NCBI GenBank assembly: GCA_031266215.1
Contig: JAISBL010000099.1
Location: forward strand, 1 to 36,522
Source of the DNA: Tannerellaceae bacterium
GTDB taxonomy: Bacteria; Bacteroidota; Bacteroidia; Bacteroidales; Tannerellaceae
Direction: 5' to 3'
Length of the DNA stretch: 36,522 nucleotides
Shown here: positions 7,796 to 14,318 of the stretch, piece by piece
Numbering within the stretch: position 1 is the stretch's first letter
Layout: each line of letters begins with the position of its first letter
Made by a program: the position numbers and the translations under genes
The notes under the pieces: model-generated
Database searches by the model: none
Told to the model about the DNA's origin: nothing
What the model saw: the letters and a program-made list of their open reading frames with translations, nothing else

Positions 7796-7827
7796 AAGAA
7801 AAATCCCCACTTAATCCCCACTTATTT
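7796..7827 (+). repeat. Left inner repeat, probable integrase arm-type sites
   Basis: A 32-bp segment made of two tandem AATCCCCACT units, matching 16401-16432 in the same orientation with one mismatch (T versus A at position 17). Paired sites just inside both ends fit arm-type binding sites for the integrase or a directionality factor. Confidence 0.6.
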
Positions 7828-7905
7828 CTAAATAACTAAAAAAGCACACTAAAAAACCTCTGTCTTTTAATGTGCTTGGTGAATTTAAAAGCAATGCGTT
7901 CGGCA

Positions 7906-8211
7906 TCATTTTAAGGCAAAGATACAATTTGCCATCAAAACGACAATTTTTTTTGAAATATCAGGAGGTTGAAGTGTTAATGATTGGCCAACACGGAATT
8001 GCGGGAACGGCTGGTAGCCTTTGCGCAAGCCTGTCACAACTTTATTTTTGTTATCTCTGTAAAAACAAAAATAGCTGGGCGTATCCCCGGTACTTTGGAC
8101 AAATATTAATACGCCCTCATCTGTCTGCAAATCATTTGTTGACTGCAAAACTATACACTCCTGCCTGCCTGCCGTATTAAAATCTTTAATAACAATTCTT
8201 TCAATTCCCAC
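7906..8211 (-). CDS. Hypothetical protein, doubtful frame
   Basis: 101 codons from a GTG at 8211, overlapping the end of the upstream frame by 61 bp. The product (MGIERIVIKDFNTAGRQ...) has no recognised motif; a central run IVLQSTNDLQTDEGVLIFVQ looks protein-like, but the C-terminal third is unremarkable. It could be a coupled downstream gene, a frameshifted tail of the 8151-8528 protein, or a chance frame. Without it, 7828-8150 holds no gene. Confidence 0.25.
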   Translation of the reverse strand: MGIERIVIKDFNTAGRQECIVLQSTNDLQTDEGVLIFVQSTGDTPSYFCFYRDNKNKVVTGLRKGYQPFPQFRVGQSLTLQPPDISKKIVVLMANCIFALK

Positions 8212-8528
8212 GGGAACTGGTGAACGTTAACCGTATTGAAGCATCCGCTCTGACAAACGTGTGTAATGTCTTTGCCTTGCTGCACATTGCTTTCCTTAAT
8301 TTCAGTTGCGGTGTAGGAAGGCTCCCCCATCAAACAGTGGGATATGTCATTAACTTGATGCTCCGGCACCTTCTCTGTATCCATGCCAATAGTGCAACCT
8401 CCAGCGATTTTTGAATAGTGATCTAAGCAATTGCTTAAACTTGTCTCGTTTAAGTCTGTGCCCTGATCGAAATTAATCGCTTCTTTGCACTTTGTTTGAG
8501 GCTGATTTTCATTCTTATTGCGTGTCAT
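8151..8528 (-). CDS. Hypothetical protein of the element
   Basis: 125 residues from an ATG at 8528. Polar and Asn/Gln-rich at the N-terminus, with several Cys residues (for example IAGGCTIG and VCQSGCF), ending in an amphipathic helix-like FPWELKELLLKILIRQAG. No family recognised, no signal peptide. It is the last leftward gene before the left att site, separated by more than 600 bp from the primase-side genes, and no consensus promoter was found upstream. It could be a chance frame, but its length and start codon favour a gene. Confidence 0.42.
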   Translation of the reverse strand: MTRNKNENQPQTKCKEAINFDQGTDLNETSLSNCLDHYSKIAGGCTIGMDTEKVPEHQVNDISHCLMGEPSYTATEIKESNVQQGKDITHVCQSGCFNTVNVHQFPWELKELLLKILIRQAGRSV

Positions 8529-8557
8529 ATTTATAAGAATTTATCAATAAAAGATAA

Positions 8558-8638
8558 CCCGCCTTAGGTGTGACTTACACACTTACGACGGGCGTTAGTA
8601 TAGTACATCGTTTCCTTTGTACCACCATAGCGGGCTAT
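8558..8638. other. Cluster of short dyads in a gene-free stretch
   Basis: Between 8529 and 8784 there is no gene on the minus strand. Several small inverted repeats are packed together: GTGTG-ACTTA-CACAC (8568-8582) inside CGCC (8560-8563)/GGCG (8591-8594), GTACA (8603-8607)/TGTAC (8618-8622), and ATAGC-GG-GCTAT (8627-8638). They could be operators, RNA structure or a transfer/packaging site; none is proven. Confidence 0.4.
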
Positions 8639-8735
8639 CCCTTATCTCGTTCAAAAAAAATCTATTGATTTTGCCCAAGAATTAATAAGTATGTAAGTCA
8701 ATGCCAAAGCTACATCAATTTTTGAAACTTACAAC

Positions 8736-8764
8736 TTTGCTTGTCAGAAAATAACCTATATTTG
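8736..8764 (+). promoter_or_regulatory. Promoter of the two small membrane protein genes
   Basis: TATATTTG (8757-8764) is an exact -7 match; TTTG at 8736-8739 is 17 bp upstream, slightly short. The first ATG follows 20 bp later. Confidence 0.55.
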
Positions 8765-8784
8765 CTCGCAAAGATGTCTTTGAA

Positions 8785-8964
8785 ATGAGAAAAGAGATAG
8801 GCAAATGGTTTATGGATATAGCCAAGTATGTGGCTACGGCGGTACTTATATCCTCGTTTTTAGGTGGCTTTGACCAAAAATGGATAATGTATTCAATTGG
8901 GGTAATAACAGTTATTCTGTCTTTACTCTTAGGATTATATTTTATTAACGATAAAAAGAAATAA
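8785..8964 (+). CDS. Small two-helix membrane protein (DUF6722-like)
   Basis: 59 residues: MRKEIGKWFMDIAKYVATAV..., with two hydrophobic stretches, about residues 15-26 and 33-53, and a Lys-rich C-terminus (NDKKK). The pattern, a charged KEIGKW start and two helices, resembles small proteins in Bacteroides mobile elements that I associate with DUF6722; this is from memory. It is read opposite to the rest of the element from its own promoter. The next tiny gene starts 5 bp downstream, so the two likely form one operon. Function unknown; membrane anchoring, a holin-like role or exclusion are speculative. Confidence 0.7.
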   Translation: MRKEIGKWFMDIAKYVATAVLISSFLGGFDQKWIMYSIGVITVILSLLLGLYFINDKKK

Positions 8965-8968
8965 TGAC

Positions 8969-9073
8969 ATGGGAGCAATAGTTATGTGTTTAGTTATAAT
9001 CACTATGGGTGTCGGCTTGTATATCTTTGACCATACCGAAGCGGGGAAGAAATTTTTTGACAACAAAGGTTGA
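8969..9073 (+). CDS. 34-residue single-pass membrane protein
   Basis: MGAIVMCLVIITMGVGLYIF (residues 1-20) is one hydrophobic helix, followed by a charged tail DHTEAGKKFFDNKG. It starts 4 bp after the stop of the DUF6722-like gene. Small size lowers certainty, but the clean helix-plus-tail design and tight spacing argue for a real gene acting with its neighbour. Confidence 0.55.
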   Translation: MGAIVMCLVIITMGVGLYIFDHTEAGKKFFDNKG

Positions 9074-9172
9074 CCGATGTTATTAACAAAATGAAAGGAG
9101 CTAAAAACAGCAACCCGCAGTTTGAGACCGCTGGGTTTATAGGATTCTCGCGCGCGTTATGATGTCGGAATA

Positions 9173-9502
9173 TTATCCATAAATCTTAGGGTTAAGTTTC
9201 TTTTGTATGTCCTTCATCTTGGCGTGGGTATTTATGATTTTAATCAATTCAGTACAAAGGCTCTTAAATTCCTTACGCTTTTCATAGCGGTGAAAGGTAT
9301 TATAACTTATCCCGATATAACGTAAAATACCTGAAAGGCTGTATACTAAACCCACAGGGCTCCCGTTTTTGCATCTTGGCATGTTCCTGTCAAAAAAATA
9401 CTCTAATGCCCTGATACGCAACCCGTCCGGGGTTAGACACAGTTTCCGGCCGTGCCTTTTGCGCAATAAATAATATTGATTTCCTTTGTGAGCTGTCATC
9501 AT
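9173..9502 (-). CDS. Small basic protein with possible HTH
   Basis: 109 residues, very basic (RKRHGRKLC, EKRKEFKSL). The segment SLSGILRYIGISYNTFHRYEKRKEFKSL (about 55-82) reads like a helix-turn-helix in which GISYNTFHRYE is the recognition half. This layout is reminiscent of small DNA-binding proteins such as terminase small subunits, but identity is unproven. It starts 8 bp after the primase-like stop and is probably the last gene of the replication operon. In phage satellites a TerS-like gene often sits in this position, so the resemblance deserves a structure search. Confidence 0.65.
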   Translation of the reverse strand: MMTAHKGNQYYLLRKRHGRKLCLTPDGLRIRALEYFFDRNMPRCKNGSPVGLVYSLSGILRYIGISYNTFHRYEKRKEFKSLCTELIKIINTHAKMKDIQKKLNPKIYG

Positions 9503-9510
9503 TTTGTTAC

Positions 9511-10692
9511 TTATATCGTTAATGTGTTCAGATTGATAAATACCTGTTCCATTTCGGAAATATCCACGCTTTGGATAGGGATAAACGTTGGCAACTCCGA
9601 ACGCTTATTGTAAGCCTCAACACTTGGGTATACAGTGTAAGTAACCCGGCCATCCGGAGGAGTGGGTATGTATAATATCCCGGTATCAGACACATAAGCA
9701 GGGTGTTGTTTTTCCTGTCCCGGCTTTTCTTTGATCTGTGTTGTTTTTAACCGTTCGGTTGTTTTCGGTTGTTTTTGTTTGATAAAATCGGACGGCGGGA
9801 ATCGTACAAGGTAATCCGCCAAATCAAATCCGGCTTTCCGTTCTGTTTCAGTTGCCTGTTGTTCTATCAAAGAAGAAACAGACACGTTGCATACAGAACC
9901 CAACGCCCTTGCTTTTTCGCTCCATTCATTACCCCTGCCAGCATCGGGGAATAGTGCTACATCGCGGCCTCTCAATGCTTCATACAGTCTCCCTGACAAG
10001 TTTCCACATCCGCCACAGGCGAGCCAAATCATATCAGGCAAATATACGCTTGCTATGATAGCCGTCTTTTCGCTTTCGACAATGGCAACCGGTTTATTGT
10101 TCCCCTTCAAAAGATGCTCCCCGAAAAAACATTGAGATAAGTGAAAGCCCGGTAACTTCAAAACTGTATGTACCCATGTTATTTTATTGATGGGTTCTTT
10201 TACCCGCTTACCGGTCTGCTTATCGTATTGCATAATCTTTCCGGCGTGAACGCGCCCTAAGCCGTCTATTTGCCAAAATACCGTTGCGCCCTCCCAATGC
10301 TTGGATGTGCCTATAAAATATCGCTGTATGGCCTCCTTTGCGGCCTCAACGCCCATAACGCCACATAGGTAGTGTATAAGCCTGTTACTGTCGTATCCTT
10401 GCAGTGATTTTTTTAATATGTCTGTGTCAATGTATGATGTTCCCGGTTGAGGTTTTGCGTTTGGCTTTATTCCCGTAACCGGCATAATCCTGTCAAAAGA
10501 AATATTGTTATCTGTAAGGTATTGTTTCGGGGTGTAGTGATGTCCGCAATTATCGGCGCGGTCACATTTCCCGACAGCCGTGTGTAGCGGATCACCTGTG
10601 CTATTGTCAATGTATAATACAAAGGTTTTCCGGCCACATTCAGGGCAAATGCCCTTTCCTTTCTTTGCTAAACTGTATTTATGATATTCCAT
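9511..10692 (-). CDS. Primase-like protein: zinc ribbon plus Toprim (DUF6371-like)
   Basis: 393 residues from the ATG at 10692 (MEYHKYSLAK). The frame runs on to 10797, but that extension is translated repeat DNA. N-terminus: a zinc ribbon, CPEC (Cys16, Cys19) and CDRADNC (Cys43, Cys49), as in DnaG-type primases. Middle: VAIVESEKTAI (202-212) and VALFPDAGRGNEW (245-257), the acidic Glu and Asp motifs of a Toprim domain. C-terminus after about 310 is variable. It matches my memory of Bacteroidota DUF6371 proteins paired with a RepA-type ATPase. Predicted role: primer synthesis for element replication. The iteron-like array lies in its 5' leader, directly after the ATPase gene. Confidence 0.82.
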   Translation of the reverse strand: MEYHKYSLAKKGKGICPECGRKTFVLYIDNSTGDPLHTAVGKCDRADNCGHHYTPKQYLTDNNISFDRIMPVTGIKPNAKPQPGTSYIDTDILKKSLQGYDSNRLIHYLCGVMGVEAAKEAIQRYFIGTSKHWEGATVFWQIDGLGRVHAGKIMQYDKQTGKRVKEPINKITWVHTVLKLPGFHLSQCFFGEHLLKGNNKPVAIVESEKTAIIASVYLPDMIWLACGGCGNLSGRLYEALRGRDVALFPDAGRGNEWSEKARALGSVCNVSVSSLIEQQATETERKAGFDLADYLVRFPPSDFIKQKQPKTTERLKTTQIKEKPGQEKQHPAYVSDTGILYIPTPPDGRVTYTVYPSVEAYNKRSELPTFIPIQSVDISEMEQVFINLNTLTI

Positions 10693-10726
10693 AAATTTCT
10701 GATTTTTAATTATTTGACTTATTGAC

Positions 10727-10796
10727 TGCGTACTTGTGCGTACCTGCGTACCCTGTTCGCACAGTACGCACAGTACGCATTGGTACGCAGTACGCA
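10727..10796. repeat. Iteron-like array: 3 TGCGTAC then 4 GTACGCA
   Basis: Direct TGCGTAC copies at 10727, 10737 and 10745 face inverted GTACGCA copies at 10764, 10773, 10783 and 10790; the centre is CCTGTTCGCACA. Everything fits in 70 bp, ending at the base before the ATPase stop codon and 34 bp upstream of the primase-like start. It looks like a replication origin or autoregulatory operator, and as RNA it could also fold. Confidence 0.8.
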
Positions 10797-11852
10797 CTAC
10801 TTAAACCATTTTCTTATTGCGCCCTCTGAAACGCCTAACTGCCTTGCAATTTCTCTGTTTGATTTACCTTGCATTTTGAGTTCGGCAGCATCCTGTTTGC
10901 GCTGTTCCTTATCCCTGTCGCTCGGTACTTTCAAATGTTCCTTTTCCGTTGCATAATAGACAAATTCAAATTGCAGGAAATTGGCCGGCTTTGTTATTTC
11001 GCACACTCCTACATTATCGGCATCATAAACTAATTCGCAATTACGTTGCTTTATTTGTTTGATATACCGTAAATGTTTATCGGCAAAACTTTCTCCGATT
11101 GCAAAACTGCTATCACAGAAATTTATCAGCATCTTACTACCCTGTAAATCGTTTCTTGTTATCGGCTTGGATAAATCCCGTTTGGGCGTGTGTGCCAAAA
11201 CCAAAATAGAAAGATTGTACTTTGATTTCAATGCTTTCAGGTGTTTCATAAGCGGTAAGGCGTCTTTTGCCGTTTCCGTTCCGCTTCGCAAATAGGTGAG
11301 GTTGTCAATGATTAATACCTTTGCGCCGGTATCGGATACAGTATGTTCCAACGATTGATTAAGATAGGTTTCAAAATCCGTTTCGGTTGGTATTTCCGAA
11401 TTTGGATTGATTTCTACCCGGATAAAATTACTGTCAAATGGATAATGATTGGTGAAATTATCGCTGTATCTTGCTTCAAACTGTTTGTCGGAAAGTTCAA
11501 AATCAAAGTATAATACCGGCTGTTTTTCGGCTTCCAATACAAATCCTTTGACCGATTCGCCCTTGCTAATGCTGTTGCCGATTTGGACGGCAAGAATGGA
11601 TTTGCCTAAATTCGTATCGGCAAACAGTATGCACAATTCATTCTCAAACCATAATTGACCGAAAAGCATTTGAGGCGTCGGGCGGTTCTTTGCCTGTTCT
11701 ATCCATTTACTGGCAGGCATTACGGTAAACAGTCCCTTGTGTTCGCCTACTTCATTTTGTTGAGCCGTCAAACTTTCCGCTTCTGCTTTGATGGCATCGG
11801 GGGTTATCCGGCTAAAGTCAAAACCCGCATCTTTCAAATTAAATCCTTTCAT
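10797..11852 (-). CDS. RepA-type (AAA_25) replicative ATPase/helicase with C-terminal HTH
   Basis: 351 residues. Walker A is ADTNLGKS (78-85), Walker B KVLIIDN (178-184), and HTPKRDLSK (about 216-224) fits a later motif of hexameric RecA-like RepA helicases. The C-terminal ~30 residues (AAELKMQGKSNREIARQLGV) form a helix-turn-helix, joining helicase and DNA-binding functions in one protein. Predicted to load at or bind the adjacent repeat array and unwind DNA for the primase-like protein. Its start overlaps the end of the upstream gene by 14 bp, so the operon is translationally coupled. It could be called a helicase or an origin-binding ATPase; the sequence does not decide. Confidence 0.85.
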   Translation of the reverse strand: MKGFNLKDAGFDFSRITPDAIKAEAESLTAQQNEVGEHKGLFTVMPASKWIEQAKNRPTPQMLFGQLWFENELCILFADTNLGKSILAVQIGNSISKGESVKGFVLEAEKQPVLYFDFELSDKQFEARYSDNFTNHYPFDSNFIRVEINPNSEIPTETDFETYLNQSLEHTVSDTGAKVLIIDNLTYLRSGTETAKDALPLMKHLKALKSKYNLSILVLAHTPKRDLSKPITRNDLQGSKMLINFCDSSFAIGESFADKHLRYIKQIKQRNCELVYDADNVGVCEITKPANFLQFEFVYYATEKEHLKVPSDRDKEQRKQDAAELKMQGKSNREIARQLGVSEGAIRKWFK

Positions 11853-12156
11853 AATCGAATAGGTTTAATTGTTGTACATAGGACTTTGTAAATAATGATT
11901 CATCAGTTGAGTAAAAACCGGCTACAACGCGAGTGTAAGGACAAACCCCCTTTCGGATTACCTGAATGTGTCCTTTTTCCTTCATATCGGCAATGTACCG
12001 ACAAATGTTCGCCCGCAATATGCCAGTTTCAATAGATACCTGCAACATTGTTTTCGGACGTTCTTTGAAAGATTGACAAACTACTTGGTATTGTGTATCA
12101 AAATGAGTATCTTTGATGGCATTTTCGGGGGCGGCAACGCCCTTTTCTTTTTTCAT
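11839..12156 (-). CDS. Small winged-HTH-like protein
   Basis: 105 residues. MLQVSIETGILRANICRYIADMKEKGHIQV (about 37-66) has the helix-turn-helix-wing spacing of a replication or regulatory DNA-binding protein, followed by a basic strand RKGVCPYTRVV. It overlaps the upstream excisionase-like gene by 4 bp (ATGA at 12153-12156) and the downstream ATPase gene by 14 bp. It may help origin recognition. No named family recognised. Confidence 0.75.
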   Translation of the reverse strand: MKKEKGVAAPENAIKDTHFDTQYQVVCQSFKERPKTMLQVSIETGILRANICRYIADMKEKGHIQVIRKGVCPYTRVVAGFYSTDESLFTKSYVQQLNLFDYERI

Positions 12157-12461
12157 AACGTTTCCCCCTTTCTCAAAATTTTATTGACTTCGGATAACTC
12201 ATACTTGCGTTTCCCACCGATTTCGATAGGGCACAAATAATTTTCCTTATTCCAACGCCAGAGGGTGGATAAATCTACATCTAACATTTCCGCCGTTTGC
12301 TTGCGGGTAAGGTATGTTTCCGTATTAGCATTGGCAAGTTGTTGCTCTAACTCCTTGCGTGTTGTCATAACGCAATAATTAACCATTTCCAACAATTCAC
12401 CCGCCTGTACTGTAAGATTCAAAGACGGACATTCTTTTGCAACTTTTATTAAATCTACCAT
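12153..12461 (-). CDS. Excisionase-like HTH protein (MerR/HTH_17 type)
   Basis: 102 residues. The C-terminal half, YLTRKQTAEMLDVDLSTLWRWNKE then a wing IEIGGKRKYELSEVNKIL, is the helix_turn_helix_17 fold seen in excisionases and AlpA-like factors. The N-terminal 50 residues are a helical, non-basic segment. First gene of the leftward replication operon, with a strong promoter 94 bp upstream. In integrative elements such a protein usually directs excision and can control early genes; here placement before the replication genes favours both, as inference. Confidence 0.82.
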   Translation of the reverse strand: MVDLIKVAKECPSLNLTVQAGELLEMVNYCVMTTRKELEQQLANANTETYLTRKQTAEMLDVDLSTLWRWNKENYLCPIEIGGKRKYELSEVNKILRKGETL

Positions 12462-12554
12462 TGTTTTCTGATTTAATATTCTGTCAGCGTTCTGGGGGTA
12501 CTAATCCCGCCCGCCTCGAAAAGTTAAGTACATTCTTTTCGTTTTACGACAATA

Positions 12555-12587
12555 CAAAATTACAATGTCAATACAGTGATATTCAAA
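12555..12587 (-). promoter_or_regulatory. Promoter of the replication operon
   Basis: On the minus strand TTTG (12587-12584), 21 bp, TAATTTTG (12562-12555): consensus match. It borders the dyad at 12595-12638. Confidence 0.7.
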
Positions 12588-12594
12588 TAAATGC

Positions 12595-12638
12595 AATAGC
12601 TATTAATAGTCAAATGGAAATGACTATTTATGGCTATT
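12595..12638. repeat. Two-tier dyad upstream of the replication promoter
   Basis: AATAGTCA (12605-12612) and TGACTATT (12621-12628) are perfect inverted repeats; around them AATAGC (12595-12600) and GCTATT (12633-12638) form a second perfect pair. The left edge is 8 bp upstream of the -33 box, fitting an operator or recombination/replication site. Confidence 0.6.
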
Positions 12639-12646
12639 ACACATAG

Positions 12647-12681
12647 AAAAGGCGCAATAGTTATTCATTGCGCCTTTTTTT
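12647..12681. terminator. Bidirectional terminator
   Basis: AAAAGGCGCAAT (12647-12658) and ATTGCGCC followed by TTTTTTT (12667-12681) form a strong GC-rich hairpin with A and T runs on both sides. It would end the leftward transcript of the 12726-13254 genes. Confidence 0.8.
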
Positions 12682-12725
12682 GAGTATCAATTCAATGCAA
12701 CCGGGAGATCGCCCGGACACCTGCA

Positions 12726-13025
12726 TTACCACACCCTCGGATCATAAAGGACGCCAACCAGATTATTCACCACATCCCACAAGGGATAACACGGATGGCC
12801 GGTATCTATACTCGTTCCTTCCGGCGTTTCGTATTCCAGATGATCGGAAAGCAAGTTTCTGAACAGCCGCAGCGTATTCATGTAGTAGGCATAATCCTGC
12901 TTACTCTTAAACATCCGCTTTAATACCTTAACGATATAATCATAGTCCAAATTGACAGGCGTATTATCGATCCCGTCAATTACACGTAAATTCGCTATTA
13001 ATATATCATAATTCATTGCTTCCAT
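12726..13025 (-). CDS. Hypothetical protein of the element
   Basis: 99 residues, or 96 from the second Met. Acidic and helical: NYDILIANLRVIDGIDNTPVNLDYDYIVKVLKRMF, then YYMNTLRLFRNLLSDHLEYETPEG. No family recognised, no membrane segment. Its start overlaps the end of the Rha-like gene by 20 bp, so the two are coupled, and a strong terminator follows 45 bp downstream. The pair forms a separate transcription unit between cargo and replication genes, the place where satellites often keep regulators. Confidence 0.62.
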   Translation of the reverse strand: MEAMNYDILIANLRVIDGIDNTPVNLDYDYIVKVLKRMFKSKQDYAYYMNTLRLFRNLLSDHLEYETPEGTSIDTGHPCYPLWDVVNNLVGVLYDPRVW

Positions 13026-13254
13026 TTTGTTTATTTATTAACTGTACGTTAAGCACAAAATTTGACATGAGTATTCCCCTTGTGGTGGGAATTGTTGATA
13101 CAAATAGCGTATCCAATTTCGGATTGGCTAACATTAGTTCTTTGACAGAGCGCAATACATGCGCATGTTGTTTTTGAAATTTTTCTGTAACCAGCAGTGA
13201 GTTGGTTACAAGTTGACCGTTAGAATAGTCAACGAGATTTGAGTAACTTAGCAT
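13006..13254 (-). CDS. Short Rha-like regulatory protein, probably truncated
   Basis: 82 residues. NGQLVTNSLLVTEKFQKQHAHVLRSVKEL (about 12-40) matches the start of phage Rha regulatory proteins (NGxxVTxSxxVAxxFxKxHxHVLRxI), followed by a KLDTLFVSTI stretch. Full Rha proteins continue past 200 residues with a DGFxLLxMGFTG segment, which is absent here. Rha proteins interfere with phage growth or control lysogeny. The first codons (MLSYSNL) lie in a 13-bp repeat that is mirrored upstream, so its expression may be self-controlled. Truncated gene or compact DNA-binding version: undecided. Confidence 0.7.
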   Translation of the reverse strand: MLSYSNLVDYSNGQLVTNSLLVTEKFQKQHAHVLRSVKELMLANPKLDTLFVSTIPTTRGILMSNFVLNVQLINKQNGSNEL

Positions 13255-13302
13255 AGTGGTATAAATTAAAAGTAACGTGCCTTTCCTGCTGCTAAGTTAC
13301 TC
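13241..13302. repeat. 13-bp perfect inverted repeat around the Rha-like start
   Basis: GAGTAACTTAGCA (13241-13253) and TGCTAAGTTACTC (13290-13302) are exact reverse complements. A third variant, AATAACTTAGCA, is at 13426-13437. A second pair, GTAACGTG (13272-13279) and CACGTTAC (13350-13357), is interleaved. Together they look like an operator region. Confidence 0.65.
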
Positions 13303-13387
13303 GAAGGGAGTTAAACCGTATTAGCCATTACAACCAATACACAGGGGTACACGTTACCAATTTCTTTATAACTATAAAAAATCAGGC

Positions 13388-13433
13388 ATAAAAAAAGCCC
13401 TCAATCGGGCATCACCTGCCCTCCAAATAACTT
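13388..13433 (-). promoter_or_regulatory. Leader hairpins before the Rha-like gene (attenuator-like)
   Basis: Read leftward from the promoter: GGAGGGCAGGTGATGCCC can pair GGGCA with TGCCC, and then GCCC-GATTGA-GGGC is followed by seven Ts. The two hairpins share GCCC, so they exclude each other, as in an attenuator. The transcript would reach the gene only by reading through. Confidence 0.5.
13414..13433. repeat. 20-bp repeat shared with 16856-16875
   Basis: ACCTGCCCTCCAAATAACTT is identical at both places and in the same orientation, once inside the element (a leader start) and once in the flank (the end of a decayed XRE gene). Confidence 0.75.
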
Positions 13434-13440
13434 AGCACTA

Positions 13441-13471
13441 CAAAAGTAAGTGATTAATTTATAATTACAAA
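13441..13471 (-). promoter_or_regulatory. Promoter of the Rha-like gene
   Basis: Minus strand TTTG (13471-13468), 19 bp, TACTTTTG (13448-13441): full consensus. It lies about 190 bp upstream of the start codon, leaving room for the leader structures. Confidence 0.72.
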
Positions 13472-13481
13472 TGATTAATAC

Positions 13482-13941
13482 CTATTTTAATGTTTTTAGA
13501 ATGTTAATGGTCGGGGCTATATCTTCTTTCTTCAAATAACATTTATTGCTCTCGTTTAGAAAACTATTTATGCCTGATATATTTCCTATTTCGCCAAATT
13601 CTGTCTTCATACTTTCATAAAGTTTATTATAGCTTTCATAACCAACTAAATATCCACATTCTTTTAATGCTCTAATAATAGTTGCCGCATATTTACCTTT
13701 TTTACCGTCTAACAATTCGTGCAATTTTTTCATTAAAGCACCTTTATTTGAATGGTGCAAATAATCGGAAAATACTTTTTGAGGCTTGGCGGTATTCACT
13801 TTATTGATATTTGCTTCCGGTTGAGAGATCGGGCTTGAAAGATTATTGACATACTCAAAATAATATTGTACGTATTCCTTTATCTTTTTTACTTCCTGTT
13901 CTGAAATAAAATCAAATATGGTTTCCGATTGTTTTATTCAT
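13482..13941 (-). pseudogene. Unknown cargo gene with an apparent one-base frameshift near its start
   Basis: An ATG at 13941-13939 overlaps the upstream TGA (ATGA), but its own frame stops after nine codons. After MNK the neighbouring frame stays open to 13482, through KQSETIFDFISEQEVKKIKE and a 105-codon region ending in NILKTLK. The interval is 460 bases, one more than 153 codons, and an AAAA run (13935-13932) is the obvious slip site. The C-terminal domain (about 95 residues: DYLHHSNKGALMKKLHELL, YAATIIRALKECGYL, SGINSFLN) looks like a compact helical fold, unnamed. Possibilities: pseudogene, programmed frameshift, base error, or a shorter protein from a GTG at 13799. Confidence 0.65.
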
Positions 13942-14315
13942 TGCTCCTCTTTAGCTCTGTGTTGGTCGTAAAATTCTCGTTCCAAATCACGCTTAAATAC
14001 GTCGGCATCAGTTTTATGTTCATTCTTGTATTGGTTTAATCTGGCTTGCAGATAGCCTGAATAAATTGTTTGTGTATCAGTGCCCCAGTGTTTTATCAGC
14101 CATGCAACAAGGCCACAGGCTAAAACAGGCAAATTCTTGTGATCCTGTGGATTTTGTAAGTAACCCCAAGCTTTTTCATCAGTTTCACAAAATCTATACT
14201 GGCAACTGTCTTCAATATCTTTAAAACATCCTGATTTGCCATTTGCCCAACCGTTTCCGTAGATGACTGTTCCTGATCGAATACTATTGATAAAACGACA
14301 TTCTTGTTTGGTCAT
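13938..14315 (-). CDS. Hypothetical cargo protein
   Basis: 125 residues. Cys-containing N-terminal half (KQECRFINSIRSGTVIYGNGW, GCFKDIEDSCQYRFC), then a hydrophobic helix LPVLACGLVAWLIKHWG (about 63-79) and a charged helical end rich in Lys/Glu/Arg. The helix is short for a transmembrane segment. No family recognised. It starts 3 bp after the 214-residue gene stop and overlaps the next gene by 4 bp, so three cargo genes form one unit behind the integrase. Such positions often hold defence or helper-interference genes; function is not known. Confidence 0.66.
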   Translation of the reverse strand: MTKQECRFINSIRSGTVIYGNGWANGKSGCFKDIEDSCQYRFCETDEKAWGYLQNPQDHKNLPVLACGLVAWLIKHWGTDTQTIYSGYLQARLNQYKNEHKTDADVFKRDLEREFYDQHRAKEEQ

Positions 14316-14318
14316 AAT

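Noticed and set aside
9091-9162. 23-codon frame MKGAKNSNPQFETAG on the plus strand
   Set aside because: Too short, no neighbour coupling, no recognisable design; may be a remnant of a gene start.
10693-10797. N-terminal extension of the primase-like protein
   Set aside because: It is translated TGCGTAC repeat DNA (RTAYQCVLCVLCEQG); the ATG at 10692 starts directly before the conserved zinc ribbon.
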